A stretch of 64,000 bases of DNA from an uncultured Clostridia bacterium (GTDB lineage Bacteria > Bacillota > Clostridia > Oscillospirales > Acutalibacteraceae). The translations under genes and the position numbers were made by a program. Shown here piece by piece: positions 1 through 7,979 of the stretch. Positions within the stretch are counted from its first letter, which is position 1; every line of letters starts with the position of its first letter. The stretch is from the NCBI GenBank assembly GCA_947581635.1, contig CANPVE010000002.1, positions 186,001 through 250,000 on the forward strand, written 5' to 3'. Below the pieces are notes generated by a model. The model had not been told where the DNA came from. It did no database searches and saw nothing but the letters and a program-made list of their open reading frames with translations.

Positions 1-328
1 GTGCGGCGAGATCGCGCCAAAACGGAAAGAGCAGTGCGGCGAGAACCAGATTTACAGCGCTGCCCGACGCCAGCACGATCAAATTGCCACCCATGAATTC
101 GGCGAGGGGAGCTTTTTTTATCCTGATTCCAAATGGGGTCAGGCAAACCTCCGACGGAGACTGCCCGGGTATCAGCAACATGGCGGCGAGATGTCCCGAT
201 TCGTGCAATAAGGCGGACAGAATTCCGAAAAGGATCATCCCGCTTTTGTCAAAAAACGAGATTACACACAGCAAAGCGAAAAAGTAAAAATTGATCTTTA
301 TTTCACAATCTTTTATGCGCAGATTCAA
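1..328 (-). CDS. spoIVFB: SpoIVFB-like M50 site-2 protease (partial, runs off window start)
   Basis: N-terminal ~109 residues of a polytopic membrane metalloprotease. The reverse-strand frame gives a hydrophobic start, then LLHESGHLAAML, the HExxH zinc motif of the M50 family (about codons 42-46), followed by a further hydrophobic segment with GSAVNLVLAALLF, which resembles the second membrane helix of this family. The TTG start at 328 overlaps the stop of the upstream gene (TTGA overlap of the two genes), so translation is probably coupled. In Bacillus the homologue cleaves pro-sigma-K in the mother cell membrane and is held by SpoIVFA. The upstream LytM-type gene makes SpoIVFB more likely than a generic S2P. 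The C-terminus lies outside the window. Confidence 0.85.
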   Translation of the reverse strand, partial: MNLRIKDCEIKINFYFFALLCVISFFDKSGMILFGILSALLHESGHLAAMLLIPGQSPSEVCLTPFGIRIKKAPLAEFMGGNLIVLASGSAVNLVLAALLFPFWRDLAA

Positions 329-1065
329 TTATAGATACCGCCTATCACCCATTCGGGATCGTAGCGTTGATTGTCCTTGCGGAATTCTATGTGAAGATGG
401 GGACCGGTGGAGTTTCCCGTAGATCCCACCAGAGCGATGACTTGCCCCTTTTTTACCGAGTCGCCCGCCTTAACCAGCAGCTTGGAACAGTGGGCATACA
501 GCGTGCGTATTCCGTTTTCGTGTTCTATCACCACAAAATTGCCGTAGCCGCTGTCGCGTGCCGCTCTGGCAACGGTACCTCCCTTCATGGCGTATATGTT
601 TGAGCCATTTGCCGCGCCGAGATCCATACCGGTGTGAAATACATAACGCCCGCTGACCGGATTTACACGGTAGTCAAACAACGATGTGACGCGCGCGGAA
701 TCCAGCGGTGGAACGAAGTCGGTGCCGAAATCTATTTTGTCGAGCCGTACATTTGCGGGTATGTCAAGCTTACCGTTGTATTCGGCCGATATGCCGGAGT
801 CGATCTCCTCTCCGTCAAGCAGCACGTCCAAATCGTCGTCTACCGTGAGACTGATTGGAACCGCAGACTGCTTCGTGACTGCCGAACTGCGGTTTCCGCC
901 GTTTACGCTCAAAATTCCGTCCGCCTTGCCGAATGGATCGAATACGACGAGATTTATCGCCGCTACCGCCGCAGCGGCGGTTAAGATTGCCGCGCCTTTC
1001 TTTGACGTAATGGAAAAGCGACCGCCGTATTTCTTCGATTTGAACTTTCCCAACACAATTTTCAA
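325..1065 (-). CDS. spoIVFA: SpoIVFA-like membrane-anchored M23/LytM peptidase
   Basis: 246-residue protein with a basic N-terminus, one membrane segment (AAILTAAAAVAAINLVVF, about residues 25-42), a linker and a C-terminal M23 (LytM) domain. The domain has VFHTGMDLGA and GPHLHIEF, so the H, D and HxH zinc ligands are all present; Bacillus SpoIVFA has a degenerate LytM domain. I start it at TTG 1065 because GGAGGT lies 7 bases upstream; an open frame extends to 1176 but has no ribosome site. It overlaps the M50 protease gene by 4 bases. Context suggests it anchors or regulates the SpoIVFB-type protease at the forespore membrane. A SpoIIQ-like or cell wall hydrolase role remains possible. Confidence 0.75.
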   Translation of the reverse strand: MKIVLGKFKSKKYGGRFSITSKKGAAILTAAAAVAAINLVVFDPFGKADGILSVNGGNRSSAVTKQSAVPISLTVDDDLDVLLDGEEIDSGISAEYNGKLDIPANVRLDKIDFGTDFVPPLDSARVTSLFDYRVNPVSGRYVFHTGMDLGAANGSNIYAMKGGTVARAARDSGYGNFVVIEHENGIRTLYAHCSKLLVKAGDSVKKGQVIALVGSTGNSTGPHLHIEFRKDNQRYDPEWVIGGIYN

Positions 1066-1295
1066 ATTTATTACCTCCGTAAATTTGTCCTTTTGTAACA
1101 ATACATATGCGACAGAAAATAAATTAATTCGGGATCCGCGATGTGGAATTATGACAATCGGTGGAGCGGCATACAAAAATGATGTATGTTAAAGTGTGCA
1201 AAAGTGCAAAAATAAAAACAACTGCTCTGTTGGATAAATTGGAGCGGAAGAAATGTACTGCGATTCCATGTTTAAATTTACATATGCGACGGGTG

Positions 1296-1324
1296 TTGAC
1301 AAGGCGGATATTCTGATATAAAAT
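1296..1324 (+). promoter_or_regulatory. Sigma-A-type promoter for the small gene at 1343
   Basis: TTGACA at 1296-1301 and TAAAAT at 1319-1324 with a 17-base spacer. The predicted start point lies just ahead of the Shine-Dalgarno site GAGAGGTGA at 1332-1340. Confidence 0.55.
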
Positions 1325-1342
1325 CATAGCCGAGAGGTGATT

Positions 1343-1513
1343 GTGGTGGAACCCAGAGATTATGTAGTCACAGATATCAGCGGGGAATATGCCGTTATCA
1401 TCAATGTCGAAAACGGCAGTGAGATCAGCATAGCTATGGCGCTGCTTCCTCCGGGAACCGATATCGGAACGAGACTTCATTATGAATTTTTTCAATACAG
1501 TATATCGGATTAA
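1343..1513 (+). CDS. Small DUF3006-like protein
   Basis: 56-residue protein starting at GTG 1343 (GTG 1346 is equally possible) after the ribosome site GAGAGGTGA. The sequence runs VVEPRDYVVTDISGEYAVII, then a stretch with ISIAMALLPPGTDIGTRLHYEF. The pattern (an N-terminal strand pair, then 'LLPxGxxxGxxL') resembles the short DUF3006 family of Firmicutes, whose function is unknown. It stands alone behind its own promoter, divergent from the spoIVFAB pair and ahead of the hydrogenase operon. The clean promoter, ribosome site and amino acid composition support a real gene; the family assignment is tentative. Confidence 0.55.
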   Translation: MVEPRDYVVTDISGEYAVIINVENGSEISIAMALLPPGTDIGTRLHYEFFQYSISD

Positions 1514-1937
1514 TTGTTTAATATGATACAGTTTTTATGGGCATAAAATACACTAAGTTTGTGTATTTTGTATAAAATTTACATATTAAAACGCTTTTCT
1601 TAATTGTAGTTTTGATAAATATGTAAAATTTGTCAGATTTTTACGAAAGAAAAAAATAACTGTAGACAAATAATTTAGATAATGTTATAATCTATACGTT
1701 AAAGGTTGCATATTAGTCGGTGCGCTGCAATATATTTTATAATAAAGTTATAAAATACGCGCATATGTGCCCATGTGTTTGCGTTTTGGCATGAAAATTC
1801 TTTCAGGTTTTCATGTGTACGAACATCTTGCGTCTCACTGGTACGCGCCTTTCAAAGATGTATTTTTTAATAATTGCCACAGTTTCGGTTTTGATTCTCA
1901 AACAGTGGCGAAATTGTGTTGCAGGGAGGAAATTTTA
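1514..1937 (+). other. Intergenic region and long leader ahead of hydC
   Basis: AT-rich region without a convincing gene. It holds the hydCBA promoter (1663-1691) and about 240 bases of probable 5' leader. A hairpin sits close to the ribosome site: GCCACAGTTT at 1876-1885 can pair with AAACAGTGGC at 1900-1909 with one mismatch. The hydC frame stays open back to 1767, but no ribosome site supports a longer protein. Confidence 0.5.
1663..1691 (+). promoter_or_regulatory. Promoter of hydCBA
   Basis: TAGACA at 1663-1668 and TATAAT at 1686-1691, spacer 17 bases. No clear Rex-type operator (TTGTTAA/TTAACAA) was found around it. Confidence 0.55.
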
Positions 1938-2435
1938 ATGCAGAAGCGAATCAGTACGCTGCCTTTCAATGGTACTGCAGAGCAAAAGAGCAGGCTCGAC
2001 GCCGTCATCGCTGAGCACAAATCTCAGCGCGGCGCGGTAATGCCGGTGCTTCAGGCTGCTCAGGAAATCTATGGTTACCTGCCCATCGAGGTTCAGGAGA
2101 TGATTGCCGAGGGTCTGGGCGTTTCCCTGGAGGAAGTTTACGGTGTATCCACCTTCTATTCCCAGTTTGCGCTGTCCCCCAAGGGTAAGTACAACATCTC
2201 GGTATGTCTCGGTACGGCTTGTTATGTAAAGGGATCTGGTGATCTGCTTGACAAGCTGGTTGAGGAACTCAAAATCCAGCCCGAGGAATGTACCTCAGAC
2301 GGAATGTTCTCTCTCACGGCATGCCGCTGTATAGGCGCGTGCGGTCTTGCTCCGGTTCTCACCGTCAATGACGACGTTTACGGACGTTTGGTACCCAAGG
2401 ACATACCGGGCATAATTGCCAAGTACAGACAGTAA
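1938..2435 (+). CDS. hydC: Electron-bifurcating [FeFe] hydrogenase subunit HydC (NuoE-like)
   Basis: 165-residue 24-kDa-type (NuoE) subunit carrying one [2Fe-2S] cluster in a thioredoxin-like fold. Cluster ligands are visible as CLGTAC and CRCIGAC, in the usual family order. The N-terminal half (LDAVIAEHKSQRGAVMPVLQ, GYLPIEVQEMIA, VYGVSTFYSQF) is the typical helical NuoE region. ATG 1938 follows GGGAGGA. The gene opens a three-gene operon hydC-hydB-hydA with short gaps (50 and 18 bases). In characterised trimeric enzymes the complex oxidises NADH and reduced ferredoxin together to make H2, or runs in reverse, in the cytoplasm. The function follows from subunit set and order. Confidence 0.93.
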   Translation: MQKRISTLPFNGTAEQKSRLDAVIAEHKSQRGAVMPVLQAAQEIYGYLPIEVQEMIAEGLGVSLEEVYGVSTFYSQFALSPKGKYNISVCLGTACYVKGSGDLLDKLVEELKIQPEECTSDGMFSLTACRCIGACGLAPVLTVNDDVYGRLVPKDIPGIIAKYRQ

Positions 2436-2485
2436 TATCTGTGCTTTTTACAGTTGAAACAAAATATGGAGGTGCCATAGATTAA

Positions 2486-4387
2486 ATGGAATCATTGACA
2501 ATAAATTCTCTGTCTGAGCTTCAGGAAATCAAAGCCCGCGAATACGTTCATGTAGCGATGCGTAAATCCGCCGACGAGGCTAAGAAATATGAAGGTCAGA
2601 CTTATCGCAAAAATGTTCTCATCTGCGGAGGTACAGGCTGTACTTCGTCCAGCAGTGAGCTTCTTATTTCCACAATGAAGGACGAGCTGAAGAAAAAGGG
2701 TATAGACAATGAAATAAACGTGGTGCGCACGGGTTGTTTCGGTCTTTGTGCTCTTGGCCCTATTATGATAGTTTATCCCGAGGGAAGTTTCTACTCGCGC
2801 GTAAAGGTTGAGGACATTCCCCGCATTGTTGAAGAACATCTGGTAAACGGCAATGTTGTTAAAGACCTGCTGTATGACGAGACGGTGGACGGCGATAATA
2901 TAAAGAGCCTCAACGAGACTGCTTTCTATGCAAAACAAAAGAGAGTTGCACTGCGCAACTGCGGTGTCATCAATCCCGAGGACATCAAAGAGTACATAGC
3001 TGTCGACGGTTACAAGGCGCTTAACAAAGTGCTTACCGAGATGTCCACAACAGAAGTTATCGAAACCGTCAAGGCTTCCGGTCTTCGCGGCAGAGGCGGC
3101 GGAGGATTCCCCACAGGTCTCAAGTGGCAGTTTGCTGCGGCGAATCAGGCGGATCAGAAGTACGTGTGCTGCAACGCTGACGAAGGCGACCCGGGCGCAT
3201 TCATGGATCGTTCGGTTCTCGAAGGTGATCCCCACGCAGTTCTGGAAGCTATGGCAATAGCCGGCTACGCCATCGGTGCAACGCAGGGATATATTTATGT
3301 GCGTGCGGAGTACCCGATTGCTGTCAAGCGTTTGCAGATAGCCATAAAGCAAGCCCGCGAGTACGGTATGCTCGGCAAGAATATATTCGGCACGGGCTTT
3401 AATTTTGATATCGAGCTGAGACTCGGCGCCGGCGCTTTCGTGTGCGGCGAAGAGACGGCTCTGATGACGTCAATCGAAGGTAAGCGCGGCGAGCCGCGTC
3501 CCCGTCCTCCGTTCCCGGCTGTCAAGGGACTGTTCGGCAAGCCCACGATCCTCAACAATGTTGAGTCGTATGCCAACATTCCGCGCATAATTCTCAATGG
3601 CGCAGAGTGGTTTGCCTCAATGGGTACCGAGAAGGCAAAGGGTACAAAGGTATTCGCTCTCGGCGGCAAAATCAAGCACACAGGCTTGGTTGAAATTCCC
3701 ATGGGAACTACCCTTCGTGAGGTCGTTGAAGAAATCGGCGGCGGCATTCCAAACGGCAAGAAGTTCAAGGCTGCCCAGACGGGCGGACCTTCCGGCGGAT
3801 GTATTCCTATGGAGCATTTCGACATTCCTTTGGATTATGATAACCTCATTTCCATCGGCTCCATGGTCGGTTCCGGCGGTCTTATCATCATGGACGAGGA
3901 CAGCTGTATGGTGGATATCGCCAAGTTCTTCCTCGAATTCACAGTTGACGAGTCCTGCGGCAAGTGTACTCCCTGCCGTATAGGCACACGTAGACTTTTG
4001 GAAATTCTGGAGAAGATTACTTCGGGCAACGGTACTCTTGAGGACATTGACAAGCTCGAGGAGCTTTGCTACTATATCAAAAACAACTCCCTCTGCGGTC
4101 TCGGCCAGACGGCTCCAAACCCGATTCTTTCCACACTCCGTTATTTCCGTGACGAATATGTCGCCCATGTTGTTGACAAGAAATGTCCGGCAGGCGTATG
4201 TAAGGATCTTCTCAGCTATACCATTGACGCAGATAAGTGCAAAGGCTGTACCGCCTGTGCGAGAAAGTGTCCTGTGGGCGCTATCTCCGGTTCTGTCAAG
4301 AATCCTCATACCATTGATGCAAGCAAGTGTATCAAGTGCGGAGCCTGCATGGCAACATGTAAATTCGGCGCAATCTCAAAGCAGTAA
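2486..4387 (+). CDS. hydB: Bifurcating [FeFe] hydrogenase subunit HydB (NuoF-like, FMN/NADH)
   Basis: 633-residue flavoprotein subunit. Order of parts: N-terminal thioredoxin-like [2Fe-2S] domain (CGGTGCTSS and GCFGLCALGP, residues ~48-95); NADH/FMN domain with GRGGGGFPTGLKW and NADEGDPGAFMDR; a NuoF [4Fe-4S] site SCGKCTPCRIGTRRL (~residue 495); and a C-terminal 2x[4Fe-4S] ferredoxin domain with CKGCTACARKCP and CIKCGACMATCK. This full-length layout is that of HydB in bifurcating hydrogenases rather than complex I NuoF, which lacks the two ends. The bifurcating FMN and NADH site are here. ATG 2486 follows GGAGGTG. It is the middle gene of the operon. Confidence 0.95.
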   Translation: MESLTINSLSELQEIKAREYVHVAMRKSADEAKKYEGQTYRKNVLICGGTGCTSSSSELLISTMKDELKKKGIDNEINVVRTGCFGLCALGPIMIVYPEGSFYSRVKVEDIPRIVEEHLVNGNVVKDLLYDETVDGDNIKSLNETAFYAKQKRVALRNCGVINPEDIKEYIAVDGYKALNKVLTEMSTTEVIETVKASGLRGRGGGGFPTGLKWQFAAANQADQKYVCCNADEGDPGAFMDRSVLEGDPHAVLEAMAIAGYAIGATQGYIYVRAEYPIAVKRLQIAIKQAREYGMLGKNIFGTGFNFDIELRLGAGAFVCGEETALMTSIEGKRGEPRPRPPFPAVKGLFGKPTILNNVESYANIPRIILNGAEWFASMGTEKAKGTKVFALGGKIKHTGLVEIPMGTTLREVVEEIGGGIPNGKKFKAAQTGGPSGGCIPMEHFDIPLDYDNLISIGSMVGSGGLIIMDEDSCMVDIAKFFLEFTVDESCGKCTPCRIGTRRLLEILEKITSGNGTLEDIDKLEELCYYIKNNSLCGLGQTAPNPILSTLRYFRDEYVAHVVDKKCPAGVCKDLLSYTIDADKCKGCTACARKCPVGAISGSVKNPHTIDASKCIKCGACMATCKFGAISKQ

Positions 4388-4405
4388 GAAAGGAGTGTTG
4401 CTGAA

Positions 4406-6142
4406 ATGGATATGGTTAATATAAAGATTAACGGAATAGAAGTTTCCGTTCCACAGGGGTCTACAATTCTTGAAGCAGCACGCTATGCCGGAATTGAAAT
4501 TCCCACACTTTGTTATCTCAAGAAAATCAACGCGATCGGCGCCTGCCGCATATGCGTTGTTGAAGTAAAGGGCGCTCGCTCGCTTGTTGCGGCCTGCGTA
4601 TATCCCGTAAACGAAGGTATGGAGGTATTTACCAATACCCCCGCCGTCCGCAGCAGCAGGAAGATGACGCTCGAATTGATTCTTTCCAATCACGACAAGA
4701 AGTGTCTCTCCTGCGTCAGAAGCGGCAGCTGTGAGCTTCAGAAGCTCTGCAACGACTACGGTGTTGACGAGACTAAATTTGAGGGCGCTGTTACCCCATC
4801 CGAGATCGACGACTCCGCCGCGCACCTTGTCAGAAACAACAAGAAATGCATTCTCTGCCGCCGCTGCGTTGCGGCCTGCCGTGAACAGTATGTAAGCGTT
4901 ATCGGCGCAAACGCCCGCGGCTTTGATACAAATATCGGCTGCTCTTTTGAAAAGAAGCTGGCTGAAGTTCCGTGTATCTCGTGCGGTCAATGTATCGTCG
5001 CCTGTCCGACTGGTGCTCTCACCGAGAAAGATCAGATTGACGAGGTATTTGCTGCTATCGCGGATCCGAAAAAGTACGTTGTCGTTCACACCGCTCCCTC
5101 TATCCGCGTGACCTTGGGTGAATCCTTCGGTATGCCTATCGGAACCAACGTAGAGGGCAAGATGGTAGCGGCTCTGCGCCGTCTCGGATTTGATAAGGTG
5201 TTCGACACCGATTTCGGCGCCGATCTCACAATTATGGAAGAAGCAAACGAATTCCTTGACCGTGTGAAGAACGGCGGTACTCTGCCCATGATCACATCAT
5301 GTTCTCCCGGATGGGTCAAGTTTGCCGAGATCTATTATCCCGAATTTATTCCGAATCTCTCTACCTGCAAGAGTCCTCAGCAGATGGAGGGTGCTACAAT
5401 AAAGACATGGTACGCGCAGAAGAACGGAATCGATCCCAAGGATATAGTGTGCGTATCTATCATGCCTTGTACTGCCAAGAAATTTGAAGTAAAGCGCGAC
5501 GATCAGAGCGCAGCGGGCGTTCCCGACGTAGACATCGCTCTGACTACCCGCGAACTTGCGAGAATGATTGAGCGTGCGGGCATCAACTTCCAGCTCTTGC
5601 CCGACGAGAAGTTTGATTCGATCCTCGGTGATTCCACGGGCGCCGGAGTTATCTTCGGTTCTTCCGGCGGCGTTATGGAGGCTGCTCTCAGAACGGCGGC
5701 GGACGTGCTTGAGGGTAAGGATCTCGAAAATGTCGATTACCACGAGGTAAGAGGCATGGACGACGTTAAGGAAGCTACTTATCACATCGGCGGCATGGAC
5801 GTAAATGTTGCTGTATGCTCCGGTCTGTCCAATGTTGCAAAGCTGCTTGATGCCGTAAAAGCCGGCGAGAAGAATTATCACTTCATCGAGATCATGTGTT
5901 GCCCCGGCGGTTGTATCAACGGCGGCGGTCAGCCTATCCAACCTGCTTCTGTGCGCAACTTTGTCGATGTCAAGGGTCTGCGCAGCAAGGCTATCTATGA
6001 GGCAGATGCCAATATGCCGATCAGAAAGTCTCATCAAAGCCCCGCTATAAAGGTTGTATACGATGAGTTCTTCGGTGAACCCGGAAGCCATAAGGCTCAC
6101 GAGTGCCTGCATACCTCTTATGTGGCGCGCGAGAAGTATTGA
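4406..6142 (+). CDS. hydA: [FeFe] hydrogenase catalytic subunit HydA (bifurcating type)
   Basis: 578-residue catalytic subunit. N-terminal [2Fe-2S] domain (CYLKKINAIGACRICVVE), the His-ligated [4Fe-4S] motif HDKKCLSCVRSGSCELQKLC, two ferredoxin clusters (CILCRRCVAACR, CISCGQCIVACP), then the H-cluster domain with L1 TSCSPGW, L2 MPCTAKKFE and L3 EIMCCPGGCINGGGQP, and a C-terminal small-subunit-like tail ending near HECLHTSYV. L1 carries Ser where many enzymes have a second Cys. It lacks the extra C-terminal [2Fe-2S] extension known from Thermotoga HydA. ATG 4406 follows AAGGAG; ATG 4412 is also possible. No maturases (hydEFG) are in the window. Confidence 0.95.
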   Translation: MDMVNIKINGIEVSVPQGSTILEAARYAGIEIPTLCYLKKINAIGACRICVVEVKGARSLVAACVYPVNEGMEVFTNTPAVRSSRKMTLELILSNHDKKCLSCVRSGSCELQKLCNDYGVDETKFEGAVTPSEIDDSAAHLVRNNKKCILCRRCVAACREQYVSVIGANARGFDTNIGCSFEKKLAEVPCISCGQCIVACPTGALTEKDQIDEVFAAIADPKKYVVVHTAPSIRVTLGESFGMPIGTNVEGKMVAALRRLGFDKVFDTDFGADLTIMEEANEFLDRVKNGGTLPMITSCSPGWVKFAEIYYPEFIPNLSTCKSPQQMEGATIKTWYAQKNGIDPKDIVCVSIMPCTAKKFEVKRDDQSAAGVPDVDIALTTRELARMIERAGINFQLLPDEKFDSILGDSTGAGVIFGSSGGVMEAALRTAADVLEGKDLENVDYHEVRGMDDVKEATYHIGGMDVNVAVCSGLSNVAKLLDAVKAGEKNYHFIEIMCCPGGCINGGGQPIQPASVRNFVDVKGLRSKAIYEADANMPIRKSHQSPAIKVVYDEFFGEPGSHKAHECLHTSYVAREKY

Positions 6143-6186
6143 TCTCACGATATAAGTTGATTAGTTGACTTACCTTTCAGTATAAA

Positions 6187-6238
6187 AAAACAAGGCCACT
6201 CGATGTTTCGTCAAAGAGATGTCGGGTGGCTCTGTTTT
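6187..6238 (+). terminator. Terminator of hydCBA
   Basis: An A-rich left arm with GGCCACTCGA pairs with TCGGGTGGCT followed by CTGTTTT. Mismatches are mostly G-U pairs on the plus-strand RNA, fitting transcription from hydA. Confidence 0.7.
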
Positions 6239-6274
6239 GATAATGCTTATAAAATCGCATCAAACCGTATGCAA

Positions 6275-6314
6275 ATGCTGATTGCACAACCCAAGTGACT
6301 GTGCAATCAGCATT
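6275..6314 (-). terminator. Convergent terminator between hydA and the csd-like gene
   Basis: Perfect 14-bp stem: ATGCTGATTGCACA at 6275-6288 with TGTGCAATCAGCAT at 6300-6313. It lies directly after the stop of the minus-strand gene and can serve both strands. Confidence 0.65.
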
Positions 6315-6326
6315 TTACATAAGGAA

Positions 6327-7460
6327 TCATATTTTATCAACCGCACAGAGAAATTGATTCATCTCTTCTACTGAAGTGAACGCAGAAGGACATATTCTTA
6401 CAGTACCCGTTTTTTCCGTACCCATAGCCCTGTGAGCCTCACCTGCGCAGTGCAGACCGGCACGGACGGCGATGTCACGGTCGCCAAGTCTTTCTGCCAC
6501 TTCCTCCGAGGGTATGTCGCCGATGTTGAACGACAGCAGCGGCACGTGAGTTTCCGAGGTTGGTCGGGCGGTATAGAGCGAACATTGAGGCATTGACGAA
6601 AGCTTATCATATGCCATATTTATCAGATTCATTTCGTGGGATTCAATTTTTTCGCGTCCCACTGTTTCGATAAAATTCAATCCCACATCTAAAGCCGCTA
6701 TTGATGGGACATTGAGTGTTCCGCTTTCAAGACGATCGGGTAAGAAATCCGGCTGAGTGTTTATCCCCGACAGACTTCCTGTGCCGCCCTCTATCACGGT
6801 GGACAGCTGATAATTGTTGTTAATTATCAGCAGACCTAGACCCATTGTTCCGTACAGTCCCTTGTGAGCAGGCATACACAGATAATCGGCATGAATTTTG
6901 TTTAAATCAAGTTCCGCTGTGCCGGCGCTCTGGGCGCAGTCTATGCCGAAGAGTAATCCGTTTCGTGCGGCAAGCTCGCCGATTTGAGCAATCGGCAGTT
7001 TTATTCCAAACACATTGGAGGCGTGTGTGCAGAATATCATCTTTGTGTTTGTTCGGATTCTTTTTCTGAATTCGGCGACGGTGGCTTCAGGGTCACACTC
7101 GTGTACTTTGGCAATGCTAAATTGAACGCCGCGTTTGGCAAGCTGCATTATCGGGCGGGTCACGGCATTGTGCTCCATATTGGATATTATCACGTGATCC
7201 CCTGTTGAGAGCACACCTTTTAGTACATAGTTTATCGAATGTGTGCATGAAGCCGTAAAAATTACATATTCGGGCGACCGCGCTCCAAAGAATTCGGCTG
7301 CATGACTCCTGCATTTATATACGGTTTCAGATGAGAGCGCCGACATTTTGTAGTTGCCGCGCCCGGGATTTGCGCCGCGGTTAACTATCGCATCGGCAAC
7401 AACATTCGCAGTGCCGCGAGGTTTGGGCCATGTTGTGGCGGCGTTGTCAAGATAAATCAT
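6327..7460 (-). CDS. Cysteine desulfurase family aminotransferase class V
   Basis: 377-residue PLP enzyme opening with MIYLDNAATTWPKP, the standard N-terminus of the NifS/Csd fold. Other family signs: CTHSINYVLKG, a histidine-rich PLP region THASNVFG, GIDCAQSAG, and the Schiff-base lysine in MPAHKGLYG. RAGLHCAGEAHR near the C-terminus holds the conserved Arg/His/Cys cluster. The overall pattern is the compact subgroup often named for Enterococcus EF2568, which is neither canonical IscS nor SufS. Such enzymes mobilise S or Se from Cys/selenocysteine. A DUF3343 gene lies 35 bases upstream in the same operon. ATG 7460 follows GGAAGG. The precise substrate cannot be told from sequence. Confidence 0.88.
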   Translation of the reverse strand: MIYLDNAATTWPKPRGTANVVADAIVNRGANPGRGNYKMSALSSETVYKCRSHAAEFFGARSPEYVIFTASCTHSINYVLKGVLSTGDHVIISNMEHNAVTRPIMQLAKRGVQFSIAKVHECDPEATVAEFRKRIRTNTKMIFCTHASNVFGIKLPIAQIGELAARNGLLFGIDCAQSAGTAELDLNKIHADYLCMPAHKGLYGTMGLGLLIINNNYQLSTVIEGGTGSLSGINTQPDFLPDRLESGTLNVPSIAALDVGLNFIETVGREKIESHEMNLINMAYDKLSSMPQCSLYTARPTSETHVPLLSFNIGDIPSEEVAERLGDRDIAVRAGLHCAGEAHRAMGTEKTGTVRICPSAFTSVEEMNQFLCAVDKI

Positions 7461-7495
7461 TTTGAATAAAACCTTCCTTCAAGACCGTTGATATA

Positions 7496-7705
7496 TCACG
7501 GTATTACCATAATTCCGGACGAGCGCAAGATGCTCTCAGCCCTCCAAAGGTTCTCGGAATTGACGTATATTGAGTATATGCATCCGTATTTTCCATTGCA
7601 ATCTGAGATTCTGCGCACCTCGCAGCTTATCCCCTGATTTCTTATCAGTTCACAGCCACGCATGGCGAGCGTGTATGAGCCTATTTTAATGGCTGACTTA
7701 TCCAA
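7496..7705 (-). CDS. DUF3343-like putative Se/S carrier protein
   Basis: 69-residue protein started at TTG 7705 after AAGGAAGGTGA. The fold pattern is a strand (IKIGSYTLAMRGCELIRNQG), a central strand (SCEVRRIS), then CNGKYGCIYSIYV, and a final helix-strand (LWRAESILRSSGIMVI). It resembles DUF3343, small proteins with a conserved Cys-Gly region proposed to carry sulfur or selenium; here the corresponding motif is GCIYS. It lies directly upstream of the csd-like gene, a pairing known from selenium-dependent molybdenum hydroxylase loci. No selD, yedF, yqeB or yqeC is seen here. Confidence 0.65.
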   Translation of the reverse strand: MDKSAIKIGSYTLAMRGCELIRNQGISCEVRRISDCNGKYGCIYSIYVNSENLWRAESILRSSGIMVIP

Positions 7706-7917
7706 TCGGATTCACCTTCCTTTGTTTTTATATTTTTTGAAGATTATTTATTATTTTGGCAGCCGGCGTCGATAAAAGTGCAGCAAAAGGTTTTATCGCT
7801 CGATTTTTTACCTTTTTAAATTTGGATTGGCATAAATGCGTGGCCGCATATGGAGAAATTTATCTATACGCCGCTGCCAAAGTAATATAAAGCAGTGTAA
7901 TGAAGAATAAAAAAATA

Positions 7918-7964
7918 CCGAATCGGCAAGCATATTCTTTAACATAATATGCTTGCCGATTCGG
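7918..7964 (-). terminator. Terminator of ispF
   Basis: A 19-bp perfect stem (7918-7936 with 7946-7964) and a 9-base loop. On the minus strand it is followed by TATTTTTTTATT. The rest of 7706-7917 shows no gene. Confidence 0.85.
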
Positions 7965-7979
7965 CTTCGTGTGTTTATT

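Noticed and set aside
1767..1937. N-terminal extension of hydC in the same frame
   Set aside because: The HydC family starts at MQKRIS-like sequence and the strong ribosome site is at 1924-1930; the upstream part is the mRNA leader.
2492..4309. Long reverse-strand open frames within hydB
   Set aside because: Shadows of the well-supported hydB frame, without ribosome sites or family resemblance.
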